Assembly: GCF_963855985.1 (NCBI RefSeq)
Contig: NC_087091.1
Span: 18,234,154-18,298,153 of the forward strand
Direction of reading: 5' to 3'
DNA length: 64,000 nucleotides
Source: Ostrinia nubilalis
Lineage: Eukaryota; Arthropoda; Insecta; Lepidoptera; Crambidae
This document shows positions 35,410-47,581 of this stretch, piece by piece. The translations under genes were made by a program, and so were the position numbers. Numbering within the stretch: the first letter of the stretch is position 1; each line of letters starts with the position of its first letter. The notes under the pieces are model-generated. The model worked only from the letters and a program-made list of their open reading frames with translations, made no database searches and was not told the DNA's origin.

Positions 35410-38400
35410 GTTTGAGTGGTGTTCTTGAATCTTCTTTGGTCGAAGTTAGTCTTGGCGAGTTAGAAAGGGCTATGGTCTCATCGATTATTAAGTATTTCGG
35501 TATAAGCCGTCCTTAATTCCATAAGTCGCTTCGAGAAGATTATTAAATAGAACTTTATTTTCTCTTAATGAAGGAGAAATAAACATAAATCTTTTGTACA
35601 TTTTATTTTGGCTACATGATTCTAATCGAAACCTTAGGTTCTGATTGGATATGATGTAGACAGGACAATTATTTCCATAGCGTTGGGGGAAAATACATAA
35701 AAAGAGTTTAGTATGTAAAGTAGTAAAGATTCGCGGTTAGACTAGTTAGTTATCGTCAACCCTATAAAAGAAGATGAAAAATGTGTGGCTTCATCAATAT
35801 TTACCTCTGAATATTTGCAGTTCCTTCGCTGCAAAACATTTCGACTCGACAATAATGAAAAATTACTAGCCATGTCCGACTGGAGTCAACTCTCCCTTGA
35901 TTTTGAACTTTACTCTCGAAAACATTTAGTTCAATTTCCATTGCATTGCTTTGGAATCGAGGGTGAAAATATTTTTATCGGTCCCAATATTTATAATGGT
36001 TATTAGGCTTGATGTTCGGCTTAATCGGCGCTTCACAGTGATAACGCTTATCGTTAATTGACTTCGACGACGTGCAAGTGTTTATTGATGGCTTTCGAAG
36101 TAATGTTCTGCCGATAGCGAGTTACGGAGCAATCGTTTTTGTAGCATTAAAAGATCGTCAGTCATGTTTCTTTTAAAAGATTTCGAAAAAGTATTAACAA
36201 CTTCTCATTGTCATATTTAGATATCCCATTCGTTTACGAGTATGTATAGTTTTTTTTACCCTTATGATTTAAGTCTACTTAGAGTCTAGATTCATACATG
36301 AAAACAATTTTTACATTATTGCTTTTCTACCAGCCGTAAAAAATGCTCCATACGTAATTCTCAGTAAAGTTTTGATTCCATCGTCGATACTTGTTGACAG
36401 AGATTGTGTTCAGCTCGCGTGCTCTGCCAAAATAATCCCCGCTAGAGTGCGGACACATGCGGAGCGAAACACGCAATTTAACTTCAATCTATACAAAGAA
36501 AATTATTAATTTTCCGTTGTTGAAAGCCTTGCCTCGAAAGATTCGTTGCTAATTTTATTACAAGATTAAGTAGATCTAAAGATACGGATAACAAGTAACG
36601 CCACAGCTTACCTATATCCAAATACTTTTTGCGTGAGAACGTCGCCAGTCTTTGTAACCGTAAGCAGTCTGAGCCGGTGTTACCTACTCCCAAACAACCG
36701 GAACCATTGTCGGTTTTATCTAGAAGAGAACTTAAGAGGATTTGGGCGAACCCGTGAAATGGACATTGATACAGTACAGTCGAGATAAAATTGTATACAG
36801 GGTAGAGCCGACAATGCGATAAATAAAACTTTGTATGTGGAAAACTCCAAGCCCGTGTGATGCTGCACCCTTCTAGCAAAAAATCCAGGACACCCTTTCT
36901 ACCTAACTTAGCACATTTGTGAGATGACTGACGAAAAACTTGGCACAGATTGGGAACGATAAATCATATTTTTTATGCGAGAAATAAATTAATAATTTTC
37001 CACGAATTAGCTTCCCACCTTATTACGACTCACTCTAGTATAGAATAAACAGGGAAAAAATATATTTACCTTAATTAATGAAAAGCGATGTTCATAGGAA
37101 AACATACAAATTCATCAACAAGTTGGGATTATTTTTCCTTGATTTAATTTACCAAGAATATAATAATAAATATTTAATTGAAAAAGTTACGTAATTAAAA
37201 TTTAAAAAAATATTAATGTACGAGTTTAGCAAGGCACCTGTGGGCGATAAAACTTTCCATCGGTAACATAAATATGGCAAACTTTACATACTTTAACCCT
37301 CCAGTCTCTCAGGGAATAATATTCCTTATTAAGTCCGCTTTTATTCTCATCTGAAACTCTTTTTGTACCTACGTATTCTTTCTAATATTTTTTTCTTAAA
37401 GCAATTATTGATTAGCTGAAAAATAAAATTAATGAAAGCTAATAGTTTTTTTTGCAAAATATAACTGACGCTTACAAAAGATCAAGCCAAAACAAAAATC
37501 TCCGGAAGCCTTTTAAGTAACTCGTTCAAAATCATAAAGAAAAATTGAATCTAAGAGCGATTGGCGAATCGAGCCGCGGGCAGAAGTACATAAAGCGGAA
37601 TGGTCAGTAGATTCCGCGGAATCTCCTCAAATAAATCTAGGAAAAATATGTAGCGAGCAACGAGCAGAAATAAAAATAAAGAATTTATTTTTGAGGATAG
37701 GATTTACGCTGTAAGTGAATACTTTCTGGGTTTAAAAGAGAGCCTTTTACAGTAACTACAGCGGATAGATTATGGTGAAGTTTTTGTGGAAAATGTCATC
37801 AGGCTCTTAATAATAACACATCTTTATTTTTGCTATTAGCCATTGAGTTGTGGCCAGTTTAAATGATTCTTTTAAAATTGTAATAAAGTAGGTATGATTT
37901 GGTATCCAAGTTTTCAATTTCAATTTTCCTTAATTATTATTTTCCTGTTAGATAGACCTTTTCATTGTTTTTCTTTTGTGTTCTATTGACTTCCGCTATG
38001 CGTAGGTTTATTTACAGGAAATCAAAGTCTAAAGAAATTAAGCCTTGTTTAAAGCTTCTTCACGTAACTTCTTTTTTTACCTACGTACCTACCTCTTTCG
38101 TATCGTTAAAGTTTAACTTGTTTACCAACAAAAAACTAACGAACAAAGTTCTTCAGTCTTCATAAAAAAGCATTATATCCAAAGCGAAGTATATTTGCGC
38201 AGATTTCTTTCAACCCATTCAAAACCGCGGACCAAAGAACCAACATGAATCGGGGCTCCGGTTTCCGATATGAATATAACTTGAGGTCATAATGAGATTG
38301 GAAAATATTAAGCCCGCGTAATAAGGGCCGTGACTGGGAACATTTTTGCCTCATCTTCTTATATTAAACGGTTGAACCGGAGGGTGCGCGGCGTGATGAT

Positions 38401-39074
38401 TGAGAGCAAATAAAGTATAAATTGAACTAGTGTTGTGGGAATTAAGCTCAATTTTTTATGATATCGATAGTAGCTATGCGATTAGCGTTGAGCTTAGTAG
38501 GTAAAATAAGTAAATCTTTATTTAGCATAGCCAACGGTTGTTTATTTATCATATATTGGTTTGTAAATTGACTTCCTGACGGTAACACTTTGATAGAGTT
38601 TAGGTGTGTCGTAATTAAGTAATATTTTCTAATTACGATAATTTATGACCACAAACTAATAATTCCTTAAGTGTTTGAACTGGAAACGTTTAAATATCGA
38701 TCATAGACAATAACATTGCTGACTTTGTAAGTGTACGTAATACTCGTAATACAGATAAACAAGTAGGATTTTAGTCACATTTGAAGTAACTAATTAATTG
38801 CGTCAAGAGTAACTCTTAAGACTCTACAGTTTAATGGTTCAATTTATTTAGATGCCTATTTTATTGTGGTAAAGTTAATATCTAACTCTCCCAATTTTAT
38901 AAGTGGACATAGCATATCGACAATGTGTTTCCCATCCCTAAATCGAAGGGATTGAATTATTTGCAAGGGATGGGACGTTAATTTCGTAGACGTGGTGAGT
39001 GTAAAGGAATGCCGTAATCAATTTGTTTGTCTTTTGGATTAAGCTATTTGGGATTTGGGTGAAGGTAACAAGTA
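35410..39074. other. Non-coding DNA
   Basis: No gene is supported. The longest frame, 36484-36879 on the - strand (131 codons), has no recognised domain, splice context or repeat relation. GC-richer patches at 36395-36480 and 37560-37620 could be regulatory, but nothing specific can be shown. Confidence 0.35.
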
Positions 39075-39811
39075 CGAGGGTGGTCTGAAAAGTTTCCGAC
39101 CTCAACGTGAAGATGGCAGCATACATCAATTAAAGTCAGGGAATGTAATTGTGCATCTTTTGACAGCAACACTTCAAAATTTCAGCCATTTTTGACGCGC
39201 GGTTTTTATTTGAAAGTCGTTTGAGTGAGTCGATGTGAGTATTTTTGTGAAAATGGAAAAAATCGAGTATCGATCTGTCATAAAATATTTGTTTTTGAAA
39301 GGGAATACCCCTACGCAAATCAAAGATGAGTTAGATTCTGTGTACGGGGACTCTTCACCGTCATTTACCACAGTAAAATTTTGGGCAGCCGAATTTAAAC
39401 GTGGCCGTAAGAGCTTGGGAGATGATGAACGTTCGGGACGTCCAAAAACTGTAACTACTGACGATAACATCGCTAAAGTTCACCAAATGGTGTTAGACGA
39501 CCGCCGAATTAAAGTGAGAGAGATAGCAGAGGCAATGAAAATGTCCAAAGAACGTGTTTATCACATATTAAATCAAGATTTAGGCATGAGAAAGCTGTCC
39601 GCGCGTTGGGTGCCGCGTTTGCTAACGCCAGACCAACGACGTGTTCAAACGAACATTTCCAATGCTCTGTTGGCGCAGTTTAGGCGCAATAAATCCGAGT
39701 TTTGGCGCCGACTAATTACTGTGGATGAGACTATGTAGAAAAATAAAAATAAATTTTAAGAAAAAAAATCTTGTATCTATGTTAGGTCGGAAACTTTTCA
39801 GACCACCCTCG
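39075..39811 (+). mobile_element. Internally deleted mariner transposon with perfect TIRs
   Basis: The 737-bp element has perfectly matching 28-bp terminal inverted repeats. The left begins CGAGGGTGGTCTGAAAAGTT, and the right is its exact inverse, 39784-39811. TA dinucleotides flank both ends (39073-39074 and 39812-39813), the expected mariner target duplication. A full mariner is about 1.3 kb, so nearly half is missing, mainly the catalytic part. The perfect ends suggest recent mobilisation by an enzyme supplied elsewhere. Confidence 0.95.
39253..39738 (+). pseudogene. Truncated mariner transposase (DNA-binding half)
   Basis: The protein keeps the N-terminal paired-type helix-turn-helix region: MEKIEYRSVIKYLFLKG, then WAAEFKRGRKS and the linker GRPKT. 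A second HTH (VREIAEAMKMSKERVYHIL) follows. It then continues to the first catalytic aspartate in ITVDET and stops two codons later. The second and third acidic residues of the DD34D triad and the C terminus are deleted, so it cannot cut DNA, though it might still bind TIRs. An in-frame ATG at 39235 would add six residues; I prefer 39253, where family similarity begins. Confidence 0.93.
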
Positions 39812-42362
39812 TATATTGACAGGTTTTGTGTATGAGGGTATTACGTTTTTTCAATCCAACTTATTTATTTGGAGATCCAATTGACTTTCACATGTCCCAA
39901 AAATAAATAAGGTGAATATTCAATTTTATTTTGATCGGAGCTAGCACGCTGACCCTAGTCAGAAATGATGGACAGTAAACCAAATAAAAAATAATGTCCA
40001 AAAAATGTGAGGTTTGAAGCCTGTCTTTTTTTAAGGATTTTCTTTTAAGCTTTATAATGCATAGTGAAACTGCGATTAACGTGATTCTATGACGTAATAT
40101 CAGAGAGTTATTAATTTATTAATGGATCAATGTGCCAATTTCTGATCTATTCTATCTGGAAATCCAAGATCTCTGGAAAACAAGGAAAAGATTATATTTT
40201 ATTACACACCCACATGAACTAAGTTTAATAACGCTGGTTTTAAGCTCTTTTCAGCTCTCAAGTTAAACATAGGAAGAATTTAATTTCAGTTCAGTTTTGA
40301 GTATATTAATTAATTGCGTAAAAGTGACAAAACCCCACTGGCGATAATTACATGTGTTTCGTAAAACGATATTCACAGGAGTTTTAATTAATGTACGCCT
40401 TTGGATCATTTTGATGTCTCTTATATTTGCAAATGTACGTAATTGAATAAGAAAGTGAGTACGTAAGTCTGTAAATCACGACATTTCCACCTTTAAGTAC
40501 CGGTAATGATTTTAATATTAGTTGAAAAAGGTATTGATACTACAAAGCCCACAATTTGTCTCAAAGCATTCTAGTCAAAGCATCAAATAACTAGCGAAAA
40601 TATTAATATCTCAAACACCAAACAAAGAGCGTTAAAAAGCATTCAACATCAGCCTGTTCAGATCCGCCATTCTTTCGCGTTTCAACAATTACGCCGTGCA
40701 AATAAAGACGTTCTAGCAATATTCACGGAAGAAAGACGCATAAAAAATTATCATCGCCTCTCCCCGCGGCTCGGGCCAAATAAAAAGTAAGTCGCGAGTA
40801 ATTTTTTTACAAGGCTTACACATAGCGGCAATAAAGGCGAGGCGAGGAGGCCGCTTGTACGTCGTTTTATATCTCACTCCTGGGAAGGGCGCGGTCCAGT
40901 GCAAGCGGTGCGGTGGGGTGGTGAAATATGTCGCACAGGCTAAAGAGGGTGAATGGGAAATTCTGCTGAATCTTTGTTTTGTTTTCGACCAAAAACCCAC
41001 TTATTTATAATCGCAACCTAGTATTTTTTTTAGTTTGTAAAAGTATCGTTGTGATTGTTGAATAATTTAACTAAAATAGAAGACAACACAATAAAATTAG
41101 GACCACCTACATTTCACCTACATAATCGTTAATTCATATTTAATACTTATTGCTTCTCATGTCACCTAAAAACGAAGTTAGTGAGATCAAAATAGGGACT
41201 TTTTTTACTACCGAGTTTTTGTCGTCTCTATCATAATTTAAGAAAAAAATATAACACGCAATAACCAACATTACCGAGATGCTAATTAAAAACAAAATCG
41301 CTTTCACTGTACGCGTTCCCTCTCGGGCGCTGCTCTGGCTGTGACACCGGGAATGAAAGTTAAATGTCGCCGGGAAATAATGCGGGCGACGTGACCGCGT
41401 GACGGAGGAATTGCAGCGGGGCGCCGATGCGGGATACACCCCAAAAATACGGGCCGTTTCCAGCTGACGGCGACATTTCGATTTGAAATATTATTTATAA
41501 TTTTTAATAAAAACGCGCGCAATCAGCGGTGAGTACCTTTTGGTAGATAAGGGCTGCACATTTTTGATGATATCGATAAGATGAGGAGATGCAAATTATA
41601 TTACACATACTTACTTATTTACTTGCATTAATAATGTTGATTTACAAAACAGCCGCGGGTTGTAGAAAGTTGTCAAAATTATTTAGATTGTTTACATTAA
41701 AATAATGTAAAAAGTCTCATGAATAAAGCAATCCGCAAAAATACAGCCAGTAGGCATCGAACTTTTAAGTTTTATGAAAGTTTTGTTGTCTTCCAACGCT
41801 TTTTGTGCTGAAGCAAGATGCGAATCAAAGTTCGCACACGGCGTACACAAATCCGCTATGAATATTCATTGAAAACACTGATATTTCGGCAGTTTGTGCG
41901 CTGTAATTATTGATATACGGCAAACATATCGATGTTCGCGCAGTTTGTTTCTGATTAATTATTCCTGAATGAATCCACTCGGTTTATCGCGAGCCGATAA
42001 AACTCATAAAACACAGCCACGATACTATCATTTCGAGTTTGGCTACATCGTATTTCAGAATATATTACTTTTATATCTGAAAAAATCGTCGAATATACGC
42101 ACCGCTAAGCTTTTTCCTGGGAATTGACATTTGAAAGTAAATCAAAACACGAGGAAAGATAAAAGAAGCATCATCTTAAATGTTTTCGGCCTCAATGTAT
42201 TTAAAGGGCGTATGTACTTTGTATTATAAGAGGTAACTATTTTTTATTTCTAGTTATTTTCTCCACGCTGTTACCGTAAGATCTAAATATAAAATTCCAT
42301 AAACCCCTGCCATACCAAGCTGCGAGAGGCTGCTCGTATAACAACTAACAATAACATTGTTC
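39812..42362. other. Non-coding DNA with two CpG-rich islands
   Basis: No coding gene is seen. Two GC/CpG-rich islands stand out, at about 40660-40930 and 41305-41530. The second ends in GCG followed by a good donor, GTGAGT, at 41531-41536. It lies 1.6 kb before the signal-peptide exon, so it could be an alternative first exon or enhancer of the Ig gene. This is only a guess from position and composition. Confidence 0.35.
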
Positions 42363-42753
42363 TATACAGGGTGTCCCAGAATGGGTGAATCAAACTGATA
42401 GGGGAGGTAGCTCTACTAATGTACTATCCCAAAAAAATATGAAAAAAAAAATAAAGCGCATAAGAAAACATTTTTTTTTTTTAAAAAGTGAACAGCTTTG
42501 CCTAAGTATCTGGCTATAATTGCTGCGTTTGGAGTTTATTTGTACTTTTTTCTTACTAATATTAATTGTACATGATCGCTTCGTTTATCTGTAAACAAAC
42601 TTTTGAAAATATTGACTAGATTTCGAGTTTATTTGCACTTAATTAAAAAAAAATCTGACTTAAAATTTTTTTTTCATATTTTTTTTGGATAGTACATTAG
42701 TAGAGCTACCTCCCCTATCAGTTTGATTCACCCGTTCTGGGACACCCTGTATA
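42363..42753. mobile_element. Young MITE with ~88-bp inverted arms
   Basis: The left arm starts TATACAGGGTGTCCCAGAAT, and the right arm is its near-exact inverse ending ATTCTGGGACACCCTGTATA-like (CGTTCTGGGACACCCTGTATA here, minus one base at the edge). The arms differ at about two positions over ~88 bp. TA duplications fit a mariner/Tc1-type transposase. The interior is AT-rich and non-coding. Confidence 0.88.
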
Positions 42754-42915
42754 ATCGGTGCTTGAAACCATCTTTCCAAGAAGTGTACGTACATTTAGAA
42801 AGTTATCTATTCAAAACAACCACCTTGAGGTGACTTATTTGTATGACCTGAGGCAATCGTTTTTTTAACAATTTAAAAGGCAGTGGGAATATAGTTCCCA
42901 CAAAATGATTGATCA

Positions 42916-43058
42916 TCCTACTAGATGGACCGACGATCTGGTAAAGGTCGCGGGAAGAGCCTAGATGCGGGCAGCGCAGGACCGTTCAGTGTGGAAAACC
43001 TTGGAGAGGCCTTTGTCCAGCAGTGGACGTCGTTTGGCTGAAACGAATGATTGATCAT
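42916..43058 (+). mobile_element. RTE-type LINE 3' end
   Basis: It reads TRWTDDLVKVAGRA, then a stop (TAG, where the intact form has W) and MRAAQDRS, and finishes GTCCAGCAGTGGACGTCGTT with TGGCTGAAACGA and a short tail. It is the same subfamily as 2610-2735. It lies 80 bp upstream of the signal-peptide exon. Confidence 0.75.
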
Positions 43059-43137
43059 AATCGCTTGTCTTGAGGTCTAAGAACAATGAAAAATTGGAAT
43101 CTGTGTCTTGATAAAGTATTATTATTGTTTGTTTCAG

Positions 43138-43290
43138 GCACTAGATGGCAGTTCAACTGGAACTGCCGTACCTACCGTCGTCGGGCATTGACTGGTGATG
43201 CGGCGAGCGCTGGAACGATGAGCGGGAGACGAGGCCCTTGCAAGAGCTTCGCGATCAGCATCATACAAATAGTCACTATCATCTGCCAAG
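43138..43290 (+). CDS. DIP/lachesin-like Ig gene, exon with start codon and signal peptide
   Basis: The acceptor is TTGTTTGTTTCAG|GC, and the donor is CCAAG|GTCTGT. The proposed ATG is at 43218 (A at -3). It is followed by a short basic start (SGRRGPCKS) and a hydrophobic stretch (FAISIIQIVTII), consistent with a secretion signal cleaved near CQG. The exon ends after one base of a codon (phase 1), exactly what the exon at 47475 needs. The frame is open back to the exon start, so an upstream start cannot be excluded, but the signal-peptide geometry favours 43218. Bases 43138-43217 would be 5' UTR and hold two tiny upstream frames. Confidence 0.75.
43145..43221 (+). promoter_or_regulatory. Two chained uORFs overlapping the start codon
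   Basis: uORF1 runs 43145-43198 (17 codons plus TGA). Its stop shares a base with the ATG of uORF2 (TGATG, 43196-43200). uORF2 runs 43198-43221 (7 codons plus TGA), and its TGA overlaps the main start as ATGA (43218-43221). uORF2 has G at -3, so it could be recognised. Such overlap could lower or couple translation of the main frame. That is an inference. Confidence 0.5.
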
Positions 43291-44349
43291 GTCTGTACTA
43301 ATTAAGCATTAGTATACACTAATAGAATAGGCACTACACACACAGTCTTATTCATTATCATCATAACTTCAATGAATCAACATTCGACAGCACCTATTTA
43401 AATAATACACATCATAATTATGGTGGTATAGGGTTTATTTTCTTTACCTTTACAAGACCATACGATATGAAACTTAATAATTAACTCCTGCTCTAGGTTC
43501 TTCACTAACTTGGGACTTGTCAATGTAAAATAAAAGATTAATGACGTCATCCCACTCCTAATGACATTCCCACATCGCAAAGAGCAAACAAAGACAATAA
43601 ACTCATCAAGTTAGGTGGCGAGTGTCAGAAATGGAACTGTTGATAGATTCAGTAAGTTGGTAATTACAGCGAAACTTTTCAAATAAAACGCGATTCAAAC
43701 GGCGCTTCTTAATGAAGATAATATTTAGGACGGGACCCGACTCGGTTAATTAAATCTAAGAATAAGAAATACCCAGCCACATGACGCAGTTTAATTATTT
43801 ATAGCGTTAAGTGATGAGAAAATACGTGGATCTGATGTAACCTTTGTAAAAATCTGTATCAAGTTTTGACAGTCTTAATTAAATTTTCATCCTTTAGCAG
43901 TAAGTAATGAGCATTCTACATTATTTCATTCTTCATCATTGTTATTATAACTTTGATTTGATTTTTAAGATCTGCAAAGTACATCGAGAAATTAGTAAAA
44001 TGAGTCAGATAGTTCAATTACAATTAATTGAATCCGTCTATTCTTAACCCCTTTTTGAGTCGTCCCGCAAAATATTGATTAAGCTCTACCAAATTAACTC
44101 CAGAACGGAATCCAGTGTTCTAGCATCAATCATGGCGCCGAGTCGCCTCTGCTCCCCGAGGGTGGGGATTCGCCATAAATAAATTAAACGAGTGTTGTGG
44201 AGTATTTGTTACCCTAATGTATTTTGTAAGGGTTAATTTTAGATTCTGATGTAATTGAGCCATGAATTTGTAATTATTTAATTAAAGTTAGTTAAAATAC
44301 GTGTAATAATGCACACGCAAGTATTAATTAGTAAATACTCACTTTGTAA

Positions 44350-44480
44350 CTGTCCTCTCCATAGGTTGTCTGGAAGAGATCGCTTCATAGCGATAAGACT
44401 GCCTAATTGTACCTTATGTGTTCCTTTTCTTTCTATTTTTTTATCTGGTGTGCAATAAAGAGTATTTATTATTATTATGT
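44350..44480 (+). mobile_element. SINE/LINE 3' end with (TTA)n tail
   Basis: It contains GGTTGTCTGGAAGAGATCGC, a small inverted pair around CGCTTCATAGCGATAAG, and CTGGTGTGCAATAAAGAGTA followed by a (TTA)n tail at 44462-44478. This is a very common lepidopteran retroposon end. The copy at 12940-13095 (-) looks like a diverged relative. Confidence 0.6.
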
Positions 44481-46890
44481 TTTTCTGCTATATTTTATAG
44501 GCACGGTTTCCACTGGAATCCGGTTTAATGTCGTTCACGGGCCGAAGCCAAGCGAGCGACATTTTCTTGTGGCTTATTGGGTTAATTCGCTCTGAAGGAA
44601 TTGCGAACTATCCTAATAATATGCGAACACTGCATTACTTTTTAGGAAACGTAATTATTTATTTAATATAACTTGTAATAAGCATTTTAATAGTAAAATA
44701 AAAAACATTGGATAGTTTTTGACCCGTAGACTAGTGTCATGGAGATACACCCTCTAGAGTGGGCTAATGCCTACTAAATAAATAGTAATAAGTGCTAAAA
44801 CCTATAGCAATGACTAGAATAAAACAAACCAAATGTAGATATAAATCCTAAATAATATTTGTCTAACAATATCGTATCACTGACAACTGCAAACAATCTG
44901 CTTATAAATACAAATTACACAATCCATGAGACGTTTTGTATTGTAATCTTTCGTCGAGAAATTTTCTTATTTCTATTTGAATAAAACGGATATTATTCCT
45001 TGGATCTATTGACAAGATCTTGCTGTCGTCTTTTTACCGAGAATATTGTAATATCCTTGTCCGATATTGTAACTTCGGGTTTTTAATAATTGCTACAAGT
45101 TTCTTTGTAAGCAGATCTCAGATTTGCCTATCTTGAATCTGCCCAGGAAAGGTTACAATTGTGACTACTTGTTGCTATTTCTTATAAGAGATACCAGGAA
45201 TTCTTTATATTAAATTCCGCATGCATGAATTGAGTTTAAGGAATCATTCAATTATTATAGAACAGAGTCAAGGTTTAATGTTTTATTTGTTTAGATTTTT
45301 TATCATTAGGCACATCAAATACCTACCTCATTTGAAAGGCCTTGAAGCCTGGAAGTAAGAAAAATGTTAGTAAAGAACTTCGTAGATGTAGTTACTAAGT
45401 TACCTAATAAGTACCAATAAAATAAGAATACAATTTTAGTTCCACACTTCAGGATTTAAAGTTCAATTATTCTGGTTCTGTAAAAGAAAAAATAGAAATA
45501 GGATTACTTTGTTGTCCAGCCCTCTTGTCTGTCAAGACCCTTTTTCTCCGGAATGCGTGGAGGTACCGAGTTGAAATTAATGTCAAATATTCAGGTCTGC
45601 AATCCCTTGGAACACTGAAAAAATGAAAATAGTTTGTGGAACAGAAAATTGTATAAATTATAACTATTCCTCACGAAAACTTTTTGCACCAAATATTATT
45701 TCCTACGTTGTCGCGACGCTATAATATTGTGGTGGTTTATTATGAAATAACGAGATAGGCTGAAGCGTCGCTATCTTTAAGGGAACATCAAAAGAGCGCC
45801 TGAACCCAATCTTGGAGCTTGTCAAGAAATTCTACAGAAAATTCGTGCTTAATCATCAAAAAGATTAATGGTTTTCATCATTACCACACACTGAACGCTC
45901 GGAGTTATCAACAGTTGAAACGCAAACTTGTAATAAACAATGTTCGCCGTCAACAACTCATGCGGCGCCGCAACTTTCCTCTTGATTAAAAATGTCAATC
46001 TTCCCTTCTAAGTTATTTTTCGACAAAATTGTTTTTTGTTTTGACTGCACCGTCTTTATTAGACAAGTTCTTATTCAATCTCATGCTCTTGAGTTAAATG
46101 TTGATTTTATTAAAACTTCAATTCAACAATCTACACTTTATGCTTTATTGCAGAATTCCCGTTCACACTGTAGGTGGAAAGTTTCTCGAGAACTTCATTA
46201 TTTTATCTCGCTTATATTTCCAGACAATGTTTTAAATAAAACTTTTCTTTTGAGATTATTTTGTGCAAAGTATTTCTCTCGTATTTATTTTAATTCTCAA
46301 GACAGTTTTGATAAGTAGATATTGCTCTATAATTTGTGAGGTCACTTAAACTGACTGGTGTTAAAATTTAATTTTAGATAAAGTACAAACAAAACATTAT
46401 AGCGGGCCTCTCTAGAAAAAGCTTTCATAGGGTTTCTGGTATCTATTAGGTACTGGAATTTATCTTATACCTGGATGGATGAGAGAGATAAGGAATTTAT
46501 TTATTTTAATCATCATAATTAAGGACCTTAATATTTTATTATAACCTTTTAATCTTTTACTTCACTGAGTTATCAGTCTGCTACTACGATAACCTTTCTT
46601 GGAACGGTAAAGCCAAAAATAGGACCATTATGGTTGTAACTATCAAAGATATCGAGTATACAAAGGTAAATAGTACTCAGGTAGGTATTTTAGAAGCATT
46701 TTATTATTGTCGTATTTACAAATTCTCATCTATACTGAAATCTTCATTACTAAGCCACCCAGTTTAATACTATCATTAAATGTATATTTTGTCTGAACTA
46801 AGAATGTTTGCTTGATATATTCAAATATTATTCACTAAATTATTACTCAATGTTTCTTTAGTAATAATTTAAATTCAATTTGAATGTTTT

Positions 46891-47031
46891 AGGGCTGATT
46901 TTTCAATCGTCGGATAACTTTTAACTAAAGAATAATTTGGCACATTGACAGTTTCGGTATGGAAAATATGTCAAAATGACAAGTTTATTCATCAGTTAAA
47001 AGATATCTGACGATTGAAAAATCGGCCCTTA
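46891..47031. mobile_element. ~140-bp MITE with ~35-bp TIRs
   Basis: Left end AGGGCTGATTTTTCAATCGT, then CGGATAACTTTTAACT. The right end is the inverse (AGTTAAAAGATATCTGACGA, then TTGAAAAATCGGCCCTT). It is non-coding, and the target duplication is unclear (TTA or TTAA). Confidence 0.8.
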
Positions 47032-47474
47032 ATAGATATAACTTACTTGAGTATATGCTAAAGTTATTTTAGATAACGATATTCATAACGTATGTTTTGA
47101 TTTTGAGCAATAGCTTGATACTATTTATTAAAAGAATAATACGCCAATGACTGATTCAGGTGGGAATTTTTCAGTAGATACTTCAGATAAACCATTTTTA
47201 TTTTCAAATTCATTATTTGTGATATTTAAAGGCAGTTTTATTAGAATGTTTCGCATTTTAATTTCGCTGAACAGTGCAATAGCCGAGTTTAAGTGGTTGA
47301 CTGTCGAGTGTGACACCACACACTGTACATTTTTGATTGTTTGAGGCTCATTGATATGATGTAGCATCCTACGTGTTATTTAAAAGTCATTCAAAGACTT
47401 AAAAACAGTCAAATGCAAGGTGTTGTGTAATTTACTTCAGAAACAAAACTTAAAAACCTCAATTTTGTCTCCAG

Positions 47475-47581
47475 TGCTGACAGAGGAGCCGCGGTTCGCC
47501 GAGCCCATCCCCAACGTGACGGTGGCGTTGGGGCGGGATGCCAGCCTCCCCTGCGTCGTCGAACACCTTGGAACTTATAAG
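47475..47581 (+). CDS. DIP/lachesin-like Ig gene, exon encoding first half of Ig1
   Basis: The acceptor TTTTGTCTCCAG precedes 47475, and the donor AAG|GTAAGC follows 47581. With the G from the previous exon it reads VLTEEPRFAEPIPNVTVALG, then RDASLPCVVEHLGTYK. That is the A to C strands of a variable-type Ig domain, with the first disulfide cysteine (LPC) and an N-V-T glycosylation sequon. The exon starts in phase 1 and ends in phase 0, matching the neighbours. The DEPxFxxxIPNVTVxxGR opening is characteristic of insect DIP proteins, which bind Dpr proteins at synapses. The window cannot tell which DIP paralogue it is. Confidence 0.93.

Larger units (their letters stand above)
43291..47474 (+). 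other. Intron of the Ig gene (4.2 kb)
   Basis: It lies between the donor at 43291 and the acceptor at 47473-47474. It holds a SINE/LINE end (44350-44480) and a MITE (46891-47031). A CpG-richer block at 44495-44595 may be regulatory. The 108-codon frame at 45992-46318 shows no motif. Confidence 0.6.

Noticed and set aside
36484..36879. A 131-codon - strand frame
   Set aside because: No domain, no good start context, no splice signals considered convincing. Probably chance.
45992..46318. A 108-codon + strand frame in the first coding intron
   Set aside because: F/I/L/S-rich chance composition, no motif.
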